Below are positions 1 to 6,710 of a stretch of DNA of 8,810 nucleotides, piece after piece. Location: contig JAKSUM010000038.1 of NCBI GenBank assembly GCA_024409025.1, forward strand, positions 1-8,810, given 5' to 3'. This DNA is from a bacterium. GTDB taxonomy: Bacteria; Vulcanimicrobiota; CADAWZ01. The first letter of the stretch is position 1. The number at the start of each line of letters is the position of its first letter. The notes below the pieces were generated by a model that searched no databases, had not been told where the DNA came from, and worked only from the letters and a program-made list of their open reading frames with translations. The translations under genes and the position numbers were made by a program.

Positions 1-30
1 CGCTATTAACGCTGCTATTGCTTTTTTCAT
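1..30 (-). CDS. 5' end of an unknown gene, probable exported protein (partial)
   Basis: Only the first ten codons are inside the window. Reading on the minus strand from the ATG at 28-30 they give MKKAIAALIA, a short basic start followed by small hydrophobic residues, which is how a Sec signal peptide or lipoprotein signal begins. A perfect AAGGAG lies at 37-42, six bases before the ATG, so the start is well supported. The gene follows rpoD in the same direction, but the rpoD terminator hairpin sits between them and its U-tract runs almost into the ribosome binding site. Expression must therefore come by read-through or from a promoter inside rpoD. Product unknown; export is an inference from ten residues only. 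Confidence 0.6.
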   Translation of the reverse strand, partial: MKKAIAALIA

Positions 31-43
31 TTTTTTCTCCTTA

Positions 44-76
44 AAAATAAAGCCCCCGTTTTTTCGGGGGCTTTTT
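44..76 (-). terminator. Rho-independent terminator after rpoD
   Basis: A perfect 10-bp inverted repeat (left arm 49-58, right arm 65-74, core GCCCCCG / CGGGGGC) encloses a six-base loop. On the minus strand the stem is followed by TTTATTTTT, a good U-tract, about 10 bases after the rpoD stop codon. On the plus strand it is also followed by T's, so it could work in both directions, though no plus-strand gene is seen converging on it. Its distal side abuts the ribosome binding site of the next minus-strand gene. Confidence 0.9.
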
Positions 77-85
77 AGATGCGTT

Positions 86-2227
86 TTACTGTCCGTTCCA
101 GTATTCCTTGAGCCAGTGGTTTCTGGTGGGATGGCGGAGCTTTCTGAGCGCTTTAGCTTCAATCTGCCTTATTCGCTCCCTTGTTACTCCGAAATGCTGG
201 CCTACCTCTTCGAGGGTCTTCTGTTTTCCGTCTTTAAGGCCGAATCTCATTTTCAGGACTTCCTGCTCTCTTGCTGTCAGATTTCTGAGTATGGATTCCA
301 TTTTCTCTTTGAGAAGTATGGATGCGGCTTCGTCTGCTGGCGATACCGCGTCATGATCCTCTATGAAGTCTCCGAGATGTGAGTCTTCCTCTTCTCCTAT
401 TGGCGTTTCAAGAGAAATAGGCTCCTGTATGACCTTCATAATCTCCCTGACTCTTGCCTGAGAGTATCTTTCCCTGCTTGCGACTTCCTTCTTGACTTCC
501 TTCCTTATCTCGCTTATGAGCTCAAGCTTGATTCCTGAGGAAATCTTTATGCTGTCTCGGAATGATATCGCTATGTCCGAATCGATTGGAAGCTTTATGA
601 ACTTGTCGCCCTTTTTGATTCCAGGTCTTGACTCGAGAAGCTTGGAGATTGCTTTTTCAGACTCGTTGTATGAACAGCCGCTTGCGCCTGGGTCTGATTT
701 TTTTAAGTCCCTTATATAGTCTATAATCTGATCTGCAAGAAGCCTTCTGGCTTCGCGCTTCATCTCCCTCTTGAATTCATCGATATCCCTGCTTTTTGAA
801 TGTTCGAATCTTTCGTCATCCGTAATTCTGCCTGAACTATCGCCTTTTTCCTCAAAAATTTCAGAGAGAGATTCATATATTTCTGCTTCTAATTCAGCCT
901 TCAAAGAGATTCTCGTTTCGGAATCGAGAGGGAACTTTATCTCTTTTCTTCTTTTGGGTTCGTCCTTATTTTCCGAAGGCTCTTCAGGCTCGGAGGGCTT
1001 TTCGGTCTGTAATGGAGCGGAATCCTTCATGTGCCGTCCGGATTTTGCCTTATCCTTCTTGCTGTCCCTCTCTATAATTTTGGATTCGGTTACGAATTTT
1101 ATGACCTCGTCCCTGTCTACAGGGAACATTTCCCTTGCAATTTCTTCAACCGAAGGCTCCTTGCCGTTTGTCTGATGGAGGTTTCTGGAGATTTTGACAA
1201 GCCTGTTCATTGTCTCCACCATATGGACGGGGATTCTGATTGTTCTCGCCTGATCCGCAAGAGCCCTTGTTATCGCCTGTCTTATCCACCATGTGGCGTA
1301 TGTGCTGAACTTATAGCCTTTTGTGTGGTTGAATTTTTCGACAGCCCTGATGAGCCCGAGGTTTCCCTCCTGTATAAGATCAAGGAAGAGCATGCCCCTG
1401 CTTGTGTATTTTTTTGCTATGCTGACAACAAGCCTGAGGTTTGCCTCTATAAGAGAACGCTTTGCCGCCTCTCCCGTCTTTTTGGTCTTTTCGAGAGTCT
1501 CCGTATATGTTATTGAGCCGATGTCGCCGGAGTCCTTGAGGTCCTGCTTGTATTCTTCCAAGGACCTGTTCCATTCGTCCGCTATCGTCTTGTTGCTCTC
1601 TATTATTTCAAGCCTGTCTTCGGCATCCTTTGAGAATCTTGCATGCTTTACTTTTTTCATGATAAGATTCTCTTCTTTTTCTTCAGGTTCGGAATATGAA
1701 TCACTGTCAGCTGATTCTTCAGAAGGCTCATCATCCCTTCCGCGCACCCTGTAGTTGTCTATCGATATGCCGTCAAGATCTATGCCTGTCTTTTCTGAGA
1801 GATTGCTGCATACTATGTCCCAGATTTCGTTTATAAGGACGAGCTGCTTTTCAGCCTTATTGCCTTCCTCTATTTTTTTTGCGCGGTCTTTTTCCTCTTC
1901 CTGTGTGAGAAGCGATACTCTGCCGATGTCTTTCAGATACATCCTGACAGGATCGTCAATGGACATTCCTCCTGTCCATGTATCGTCCTGAAGGTCATTT
2001 GATTCAACTTCCGGCTCTTTAGATTCGACGACTTCTATTCCTTCATGCGTAAGGAGTTCGAGAACGTCCTGAATCTGATCCGCATTATTAAATTCAGCTT
2101 TTGAGGCAAGGGCCTCCATGATTTCGTCGTAGGTGATGAATCTTTTCTTGCGCCCTTCCTCAAGGAGCTTCCTGACCTCGGGAGCCGGTTCTTCGGCGCG
2201 GTTCGCCGGTGTTTTTTCCCTGCTCAT
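86..2227 (-). CDS. rpoD: Primary sigma factor RpoD (sigma-70) with large insertion in sigma-3
   Basis: Housekeeping sigma subunit that directs RNA polymerase to -10/-35 promoters. Domains in order: region 1.1-like N-terminus (about 15-70); region 1.2 with [18 protein letters not shown] (91-108); an acidic non-conserved region (about 123-255); regions 2.1-2.4 (256-332) with [21 protein letters not shown], and [13 protein letters not shown] for -10 melting; sigma-3 start with [10 protein letters not shown] (334-343); region 3.2 finger [20 protein letters not shown] (602-621); and sigma-4 with the -35 helix-turn-helix [20 protein letters not shown] (671-690). At 713 residues it is longer than E. 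coli RpoD (613). Much of the excess is a charged insertion at about 384-590 that interrupts sigma-3, where other sigma-70 proteins run directly into the finger. The ATG overlaps the dnaG stop (ATGA), and AAGGGAG at 2234-2240 lies six bases upstream. It is the second gene of a dnaG-rpoD operon. The functional domains look intact, so it should be active. Confidence 0.97.
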   Translation of the reverse strand: MSREKTPANRAEEPAPEVRKLLEEGRKKRFITYDEIMEALASKAEFNNADQIQDVLELLTHEGIEVVESKEPEVESNDLQDDTWTGGMSIDDPVRMYLKDIGRVSLLTQEEEKDRAKKIEEGNKAEKQLVLINEIWDIVCSNLSEKTGIDLDGISIDNYRVRGRDDEPSEESADSDSYSEPEEKEENLIMKKVKHARFSKDAEDRLEIIESNKTIADEWNRSLEEYKQDLKDSGDIGSITYTETLEKTKKTGEAAKRSLIEANLRLVVSIAKKYTSRGMLFLDLIQEGNLGLIRAVEKFNHTKGYKFSTYATWWIRQAITRALADQARTIRIPVHMVETMNRLVKISRNLHQTNGKEPSVEEIAREMFPVDRDEVIKFVTESKIIERDSKKDKAKSGRHMKDSAPLQTEKPSEPEEPSENKDEPKRRKEIKFPLDSETRISLKAELEAEIYESLSEIFEEKGDSSGRITDDERFEHSKSRDIDEFKREMKREARRLLADQIIDYIRDLKKSDPGASGCSYNESEKAISKLLESRPGIKKGDKFIKLPIDSDIAISFRDSIKISSGIKLELISEIRKEVKKEVASRERYSQARVREIMKVIQEPISLETPIGEEEDSHLGDFIEDHDAVSPADEAASILLKEKMESILRNLTAREQEVLKMRFGLKDGKQKTLEEVGQHFGVTRERIRQIEAKALRKLRHPTRNHWLKEYWNGQ
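458..1078 (-). other. Sigma-3 insertion segment within rpoD (about residues 384-590)
   Basis: This stretch encodes about 205 residues with no counterpart in the sigma-70 proteins I know. It starts after EEIAREM and the helix [11 protein letters not shown] (374-384) and ends before [11 protein letters not shown] (593-603). Both flanks resemble the single sigma-3 helix that normally leads into EPISLETP. The first part is Lys/Glu/Ser/Pro-rich (about 388-428). Then come predicted helical, highly charged stretches (443-461 and 481-510), and a motif found twice: [12 protein letters not shown] at 430-441 and [12 protein letters not shown] at 544-555. The frame is open throughout and conserved regions resume in the same frame, so it is not a frameshift artefact. 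Function unknown. Boundaries are approximate. Confidence 0.85.
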
Positions 2228-3978
2228 ATTTTTCTCCCTTTAAAATATTGATAAAGCCGCCGATATTCTATATACTTTTCGTCGTCATGTTCAAGATTAT
2301 TGTTTTTAAGAGCTTCCTCTATCTCTTTTTTGAGAGTTCGGAATTTTTCTTTCAAAAGATTGTCTTTTATAAGCCCTGCCAGCTCTTCTGCGAGGACAGC
2401 CGCAGATTCCTTGGTTTCAGCGCCCATGTTTTCAAAAAGTAATAATTCAATTATTTTTTCCGTTAGTCCTTCATTTTCGCTGTAAGCTGAAAAATCTTCC
2501 GCCTTCAGAGGCTCCTTAAATCCGCCTTCAAGGATTGCGCCGCATATTATGCTGAGAGTTTCGTCTGGGATGTCCGAAGGTGATATCTTTTCCGATATTT
2601 TTTCCGATATTTCAGGATGCCTGAGCAGGATTGCCGTAAGCCTTTCCTCCGGAAGCATTGTCTTTTCGCTTTTTCCTGATATTGGGGTTCCTGGAGGGAT
2701 CTGCCCTGATACAATGCGTCTTGTCACTGATTCTGATACTTCTGAAGCTTCTGAAATTTTTTTAATATACTCCGACTGCACCACCATATCCTTTAATTTT
2801 GCTATATGCGGGGCTATGGCCCTTATGAATTCAGACTTGCCTGAAGGTGTGGATATGTCCGAGATATCCTTCTGTCTTTTTATATAAAATTCTATTATGT
2901 CGAGAGGCGAATTGATTATCTCTGCCAGTGCCTCCGCCCCATGCTCACGCACAAACGAGTCCGGATCATGACCTTCGGGTATTGACGCGACCGAAGGTAC
3001 TATTCCTGCATTGTAAAATATTCCTGCATTTCTTGCTGCGGCGCTTTTGCCTGCGCTGTCCGAGTCATACAGAAGGACTGCCTCTGATGCGAATTTCCTC
3101 AGCAGCTCCGCCTGATTCTGTGTCAGGGCCGTCCCCATCGATGCGCATACGTTTTTTATACCGCTCTGCCACATGGAGATCATGTCGAAATATCCCTCGA
3201 CTATTATAACCCTGTCCTCCTTCTGTATCTGGGCTTTTGAGAGGTTCAGTCCGAAAAGGCTCTTTCCTTTTGTGAAGAATGCCGTTTCAGGGGTGTTCAT
3301 ATATTTTGCGTATCCGTCTTCAAGGGCTCTTCCTGCCATGGCCATGAAGCTTCCCATGTGATCGAGAAGGGGAATTGTTATCCTGTTGCGGAGCAGGTCG
3401 TAGACGCTTCCGTCATCATTTCTGACGGCCATGCCCGATTCTATTATTTCGTCCTCTCCGAAGCCCCTGCTCTGAAGATGGTACAGAAGGTTTGCTTTGC
3501 CCGGAGGGGCGTATCCGAGGCCGAATCTTCTCGATGCTCCTTCTGATATCCCCCTGTCTGCAAGGTATGCCTCGGCTTTTGGCGCATAGCCGCCATGAAG
3601 GCTGTTGTAATAGAATAGGGCGGATTCCCTTATTATCGCTTCTATCGAATCCTTCCTTTTCTTGAATTCCGATCTGTCGGCAGATCCTGCAAATTCCAGT
3701 CCTGCTCTTTTTGAGAGCTTTTCAAGCGCCTCGCTGTATGATATGCCCTCTATTTTCATTACGAAGCTTATGACGTTTCCGCCGGCTCCGCATCCGAAAC
3801 AGTGGAAAAATCCCTTTTCAGGGCTTACTGAAAGGGAAGGATCCTTGTCACTGTGGAATGGGCATACTGCGGCATATCTCTTACCTGCTCTTTTTAGCGT
3901 CACGTACTCGCCTATGACGTCCTCTATCCTGACTTTTTTCAGGACGGCTGCTGCCGTCTCCTTAATCCCTTCGCTCAT
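2224..3978 (-). CDS. dnaG: DNA primase DnaG
   Basis: Synthesises RNA primers for the replication fork. At 584 residues it matches E. coli DnaG in length (581). The N-terminal zinc-binding domain has CPFH (C39, H42) and CFGC (C60, C63), the usual Cys-His-Cys-Cys ligands for template recognition. The catalytic core follows, with the RNRI basic motif (197-200) and a TOPRIM fold marked by EGYFD (261-265, catalytic Glu) and [10 protein letters not shown] (304-313, metal-binding Asp pair D305/D307). The region after about 430 is the variable helicase-binding domain, ending in charged helices. The ATG at 3976-3978 has a weak GGTGG seven bases upstream. It follows a transporter gene by 21 bp and overlaps rpoD by four bases, so rpoD is likely translationally coupled to it. 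All key residues are present, so it should be functional. A 12-bp tandem duplication in the linker adds the repeat [10 protein letters not shown] (461-470 region). Confidence 0.98.
   Translation of the reverse strand: MSEGIKETAAAVLKKVRIEDVIGEYVTLKRAGKRYAAVCPFHSDKDPSLSVSPEKGFFHCFGCGAGGNVISFVMKIEGISYSEALEKLSKRAGLEFAGSADRSEFKKRKDSIEAIIRESALFYYNSLHGGYAPKAEAYLADRGISEGASRRFGLGYAPPGKANLLYHLQSRGFGEDEIIESGMAVRNDDGSVYDLLRNRITIPLLDHMGSFMAMAGRALEDGYAKYMNTPETAFFTKGKSLFGLNLSKAQIQKEDRVIIVEGYFDMISMWQSGIKNVCASMGTALTQNQAELLRKFASEAVLLYDSDSAGKSAAARNAGIFYNAGIVPSVASIPEGHDPDSFVREHGAEALAEIINSPLDIIEFYIKRQKDISDISTPSGKSEFIRAIAPHIAKLKDMVVQSEYIKKISEASEVSESVTRRIVSGQIPPGTPISGKSEKTMLPEERLTAILLRHPEISEKISEKISPSDIPDETLSIICGAILEGGFKEPLKAEDFSAYSENEGLTEKIIELLLFENMGAETKESAAVLAEELAGLIKDNLLKEKFRTLKKEIEEALKNNNLEHDDEKYIEYRRLYQYFKGRKI
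2588..2611. repeat. 12-bp perfect tandem duplication inside dnaG
   Basis: TTTTCCGATATT occurs twice in immediate succession (2588-2599 and 2600-2611). Because the unit is a multiple of three it stays in frame and encodes the ISEK repeat between the TOPRIM core and the C-terminal helicase-binding domain of DnaG. It looks like a slippage product in a tolerant linker. Confidence 0.85.
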
Positions 3979-3999
3979 AACAAACCACCGTAATTATGA

Positions 4000-5232
4000 T
4001 TATTGTGAATGCTTTCCGCTATTTATATGAATGGCGGCAGCAGCTGCGGACAGGGCTATCAGTCCCGTTCCGGCGATTACTGCCACGCTGAGCGGAATAT
4101 GGTCAATTGCCGCTCCGGAAATATACATTCCGGCGCCGCATGCCATGTATATTAATGACGATACGCAGCCGAATACCTTTCCTGCCATCTCCCTTGGCGT
4201 CTTTTCCATAAGCAGTGACGAGAATATCACTCCTGATATGCCGTCTCCGAAGCCCCCTGCGGCTATTGATAATATCGGCAGGAGATAAGGCGCAGCCGAT
4301 TCCGTTCTGCAGGGAAGCAGAAATGTACCTCCCATACCTGCCGCCATTAGCAGGGTGGAGCAGAAATACAGCCGGACTGTCTTTATCCTTTTACTCAGGG
4401 GCCCTGCCGCAGCCGCGCCCAAAAATGCCCCGATGCCCCATGAGGTTACAAGCCAGCCGTAAAGGCATCCTCCTTCGGAATGAATAGACGAGAATATCGG
4501 AAGTGCCGTATTGTAAGCTCCGCTCCCAAGGCCGTCAGCAATCCTGAGCAGAAGAAATGAGAGCAGGGCTCCTGAAGCGATTATGAATGAAAAAGCGTTT
4601 TTGAATTCGGCAATGAATCCCTCTTTTGATTCACCGGCCATATGAGGTCTCATGGATGCCCCGATCATAAGAAGCGTGGCTACGGAGAAAAGAAAGCTTG
4701 CGCTGTCTGCGGCAAATGATGCTGTATATCCGGCAAAGCCGACGATTGCCCCGCCTGCTGCAGGCCCTATTATTGCCGTTAATGACTGCGACATTCTTGA
4801 AAGAGAGTTTGCCTCTGTAAGATCTTTCCTGCTGACTATTTCAGGAACTGCGGCAAGGGATGCGGATGCATATATCTTGTCAAATGCCGACAGTATGAAT
4901 CCAAGTATGTAAAATAGCGCGGGCTCCCTGAAGAATATGAAGCACAGGACGGCTATTGCCCTTACGGAATCGCATATAATCATAAGGTTTTTTTTGCTGT
5001 ATCTGTCTGCAAGAAATCCTCCTGCAGCCCCGAATATAAGGGACGGCAGTGTTCTTACTGCAAAAAAAATGCCTAGCGCGGATCCGGATCCGGTGATTTC
5101 ATATAGAAGGACATTAAGAGCGACGTAGTTGATCCATCCGCCGCATGAAGATACCGCCTGCCCTGTCCAGAGCAGTGCAAAATCTCTGTTTCTGAAGAAG
5201 AGGCTGTTTTTTATTCTTGAAAGCATTTTCAT
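4000..5232 (-). CDS. MFS transporter, EntS/MFS_3-like efflux type
   Basis: Predicted 12-helix cytoplasmic-membrane transporter of the major facilitator superfamily, 410 residues, a normal length. The start NRDFALLWTGQAVSSCGGW (15-33) is typical of the MFS_3 / enterobactin-exporter-like branch. Motif A between helices 2 and 3 is clear as GGFLADRYSKK (71-81). Long hydrophobic stretches continue to the C-terminus, with short charged loops such as KRIKTVR in the middle. These carriers usually work by proton antiport and export drugs, siderophores or metabolites; the substrate here cannot be told. The ATG at 5230-5232 has no good Shine-Dalgarno; a second ATG two codons later is the alternative. 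It ends 21 bp before dnaG with no terminator between, so it probably heads the dnaG-rpoD transcript. A possible -10 (CATAAT, minus strand 5250-5255) lacks a convincing -35. Confidence 0.9.
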   Translation of the reverse strand: MKMLSRIKNSLFFRNRDFALLWTGQAVSSCGGWINYVALNVLLYEITGSGSALGIFFAVRTLPSLIFGAAGGFLADRYSKKNLMIICDSVRAIAVLCFIFFREPALFYILGFILSAFDKIYASASLAAVPEIVSRKDLTEANSLSRMSQSLTAIIGPAAGGAIVGFAGYTASFAADSASFLFSVATLLMIGASMRPHMAGESKEGFIAEFKNAFSFIIASGALLSFLLLRIADGLGSGAYNTALPIFSSIHSEGGCLYGWLVTSWGIGAFLGAAAAGPLSKRIKTVRLYFCSTLLMAAGMGGTFLLPCRTESAAPYLLPILSIAAGGFGDGISGVIFSSLLMEKTPREMAGKVFGCVSSLIYMACGAGMYISGAAIDHIPLSVAVIAGTGLIALSAAAAAIHINSGKHSQ

Positions 5233-5317
5233 ATGTCAGGCCCGCTAATATTATGATTTGGTTTTCTTTGAAGCCATGCTTTCTTCCTTCATCGGCGCAT
5301 GGACTTGTAATGCAACT

Positions 5318-5346
5318 AAAAAAAAGGCCCGATTAATTATCGGGCC
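5318..5346 (-). terminator. Rho-independent terminator after the lipoprotein gene
   Basis: A perfect 8-bp stem, GGCCCGAT (5326-5333) with ATCGGGCC (5339-5346), has a five-base loop. On the minus strand it is followed by eight T's (5318-5325). It lies 23 bases past the stop codon of the lipoprotein gene and before the transporter gene, so it separates these two units. There is no T-run on the plus side, so it works on the minus strand only. Confidence 0.9.
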
Positions 5347-5369
5347 GTTAATGTTAATCGAGTCTGATA

Positions 5370-6491
5370 TTATATTCCTTTAATAAGGAATATCATTGTC
5401 TCTTTATATTTGTAGTCGTTTGTCGAGTTTGCTATTCCTGTAAGGACGACAGTCGAATCGTCTATCCTGTAGGCAGCCTTTGGCCACATCTCAACTCCAA
5501 GAAGATCCTTAAGCTCGGCATTGTCTATGAATTTTCCTGTTTTGTCGAAAAGTTTGAGCTTTCTGAGGTTGCTGTCGACTATTACATTGCCGTATTTTGA
5601 CTCGAAGGAGCCATGGACCCAGCCTATGCGTGAGGGATCAAATGACTTTTCGCTGTGCTCAAACGTGTACTTTTCCTTGCCGTCAAGAGAGTAGCAGGTC
5701 GTATATTTGCTGCTTCTTTTTTCTTTTTTGCCGTTTACGTCGACATATTGCGGGACTCCGCCGCTGATGACGAACTCATTGTCCCTTATGTCGATGAAGT
5801 CAATCGTGCAGTATTTGCCTTTTCTTTTTGTGTCATCCTCATTCATGTTCGAGAAGAACCAGACCTCTGAAGGGAATGTGTCGCCTGTCAGATCCTTGAA
5901 TACCAGGGAATCGGCACCTACGAAGCAGCTTGCTCCCCATTTGCCGTCAGGGCTGGGAAAGAAGTAGCCTTTGGCATCCTTGTCTTCCTTTATTATGCCT
6001 TTTTTGCCGACTGTCGCAATGCGGAATACTCCTCCGCTTATGTACATGGTGCCGTTTCTGTCACAGCTTATATATGATATGCTTTGCGGCAGCTCGAGGA
6101 TTCCGTTGTTAAAGTACGATTTTTCAATCCTGAGGCCTCCTTTGCCGATCCTGTATGCCGTGAGCATATTCTTTTCGGCAAGCACTATTATGTTTTTTTC
6201 GGGAGACACTATTCCTGCGAGCTTGCTGTAGCTGTCATTCTTTATGGGGGTTTCAGTCCTTAGCCATTCGGATGTAAGTGACGCCTCTCCGAGCTTCACC
6301 TCTTTTTTCTCTCCAGGCTCTATTCTTGCATGCTTTTCGGCATCCGGAGTCTCTGTCGGAGCTGCCGAAGGCGTTGCGGAAGCTGTTGGTGCCGGAGCTG
6401 ACGGCGCCGGAGTCACCGGAGTCTGTGCCTGATCCGTACATCCTGTCCCTATGAACATCGCAGCTGCCAATATTGCGAGTAGTTTTTTCAT
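5370..6491 (-). CDS. Putative lipoprotein with Pro/Thr/Ala-rich stalk, beta-propeller-like body
   Basis: I do not recognise a named family. The 373-residue product starts with MKKLLAILAAAMFIGTGC, a lipoprotein-type signal with C18 as the likely lipidated residue. The -3 position is Gly rather than the usual Leu, so the lipobox is weak. Residues about 22-50 form a low-complexity Pro/Ala/Thr/Ser linker, as found in stalks that hold a domain away from the membrane. From about 65 onward the chain is rich in beta-type segments with repeated turns (for example NNGILELPQSISYISCDRNG, and LKLFDKTGKFID near the end), consistent with a propeller of the TolB/NHL kind. No catalytic motif is seen. The ATG at 6489-6491 has AAAAGGAG eight bases upstream. 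It is transcribed alone, divergent from the 6711 gene, and ends in its own terminator. Surface location and propeller fold are inferences. Confidence 0.78.
   Translation of the reverse strand: MKKLLAILAAAMFIGTGCTDQAQTPVTPAPSAPAPTASATPSAAPTETPDAEKHARIEPGEKKEVKLGEASLTSEWLRTETPIKNDSYSKLAGIVSPEKNIIVLAEKNMLTAYRIGKGGLRIEKSYFNNGILELPQSISYISCDRNGTMYISGGVFRIATVGKKGIIKEDKDAKGYFFPSPDGKWGASCFVGADSLVFKDLTGDTFPSEVWFFSNMNEDDTKRKGKYCTIDFIDIRDNEFVISGGVPQYVDVNGKKEKRSSKYTTCYSLDGKEKYTFEHSEKSFDPSRIGWVHGSFESKYGNVIVDSNLRKLKLFDKTGKFIDNAELKDLLGVEMWPKAAYRIDDSTVVLTGIANSTNDYKYKETMIFLIKGI
5372..5393. repeat. 22-bp perfect inverted repeat at the end of the lipoprotein gene
   Basis: ATATTCCTT (5372-5380) and AAGGAATAT (5385-5393) flank a TAAT loop. 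It covers the last seven codons and touches the stop codon, some 26 bases ahead of the terminator hairpin. In RNA it would form a second 3' stem-loop. Confidence 0.8.
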
Positions 6492-6546
6492 AGCGCTTTC
6501 TCCTTTTGATAATTATGAATTTTGAAATTTACAAGACAGTTTGTTG

Positions 6547-6565
6547 ACAAATATTAATAATTTGT
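6547..6565. promoter_or_regulatory. AT-rich imperfect palindrome next to a TTGACA box
   Basis: ACAAAT (6547-6552) and ATTTGT (6560-6565) form six-base arms around ATTAATA. The left arm overlaps a perfect TTGACA (6544-6549), which reads as a plus-strand -35 box. The best -10 after it is only TATTTT (6565-6570) at 15-bp spacing, so promoter function is uncertain. The site lies about 55-75 bp upstream of the lipoprotein start on the minus strand, so a regulator bound here could affect either divergent gene. Confidence 0.35.
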
Positions 6566-6582
6566 ATTTTCATTAAAGCATG

Positions 6583-6593
6583 AGGAAATTCCT
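6583..6593. repeat. 11-bp dyad AGGAAATTCCT
   Basis: A perfect dyad centred on A6588. It shares the AGG..AA/TT..CCT pattern with the larger dyad centred at 6675, so the two may be related binding sites in front of the 6711 gene. Confidence 0.5.
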
Positions 6594-6621
6594 TGATTTT
6601 TCCTATTGGTATTTTTGTAAT
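6593..6621 (+). promoter_or_regulatory. Candidate sigma-70 promoter for the primase-helicase-like gene
   Basis: TTGATT (6593-6598, four of six to the -35 consensus) and TGTAAT (6616-6621, five of six to the -10 consensus) are separated by an optimal 17 bp. Transcription would start near 6628, giving a leader of about 80 bases that contains the 39-bp dyad. The inverted repeat 6597-6640 overlaps the spacer, the -10 box and the start region, as an operator would. Confidence 0.4.
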
Positions 6622-6640
6622 TGCCGTGAAGTAGGAAAAA
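6597..6640. repeat. Inverted repeat TTTTTCCTA...TAGGAAAAA
   Basis: Two perfect nine-base arms (6597-6605 and 6632-6640) lie 26 bases apart and straddle the candidate -10 box. This could be a two-half-site operator. As an RNA hairpin the loop would be large, and the left arm would lie upstream of the predicted transcription start. Confidence 0.5.
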
Positions 6641-6655
6641 CGGGGGATTCAAAAG

Positions 6656-6694
6656 AAAATATTCACAAGGGGAATTTCCCCTGGAAAATATTTT
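6656..6694. promoter_or_regulatory. 39-bp two-tier dyad, candidate operator or leader hairpin
   Basis: The outer arms AAAATATT (6656-6663) and AATATTTT (6687-6694) and the inner dyad AGGGGAATTTCCCCT (6668-6682) share exactly the same centre, T6675. Between them are four-base non-matching spacers of equal length on both sides. In RNA it would form an 8-bp stem, a 4x4 internal loop, a 6-bp stem and an AUU loop. It ends five bases before the GGAG (6699-6702) of the 6711 gene, so it could block ribosome entry, or in DNA bind a symmetric regulator or initiator. Confidence 0.6.
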
Positions 6695-6710
6695 TCATGG
6701 AGACGCAGCT

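Noticed and set aside
771..1516. Long plus-strand open frames (134 and 161 codons) opposite rpoD
   Set aside because: They lie antisense to a clear sigma factor, have no good ribosome binding site, and give Ser/Phe/Leu-rich products typical of the complement of Glu/Lys-rich coding sequence.
5080..5095. Repeated GGATCC units in the transporter gene
   Set aside because: A short in-frame repeat encoding Gly-Ser near helix 1-2; no sign of cloning or wider structure.
5251..5292. Minus-strand 13-codon frame (starting MKEESMASKK) between the terminator and the transporter gene
   Set aside because: No Shine-Dalgarno before its ATG and too short to separate from chance. A leader peptide is possible but unsupported.
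6544..6570. TTGACA followed by TATTTT as the main plus-strand promoter
   Set aside because: The spacing of 15 bp is too short and no better -10 lies at 16-18 bp. The TTGATT / TGTAAT pair at 6593-6621 fits better.
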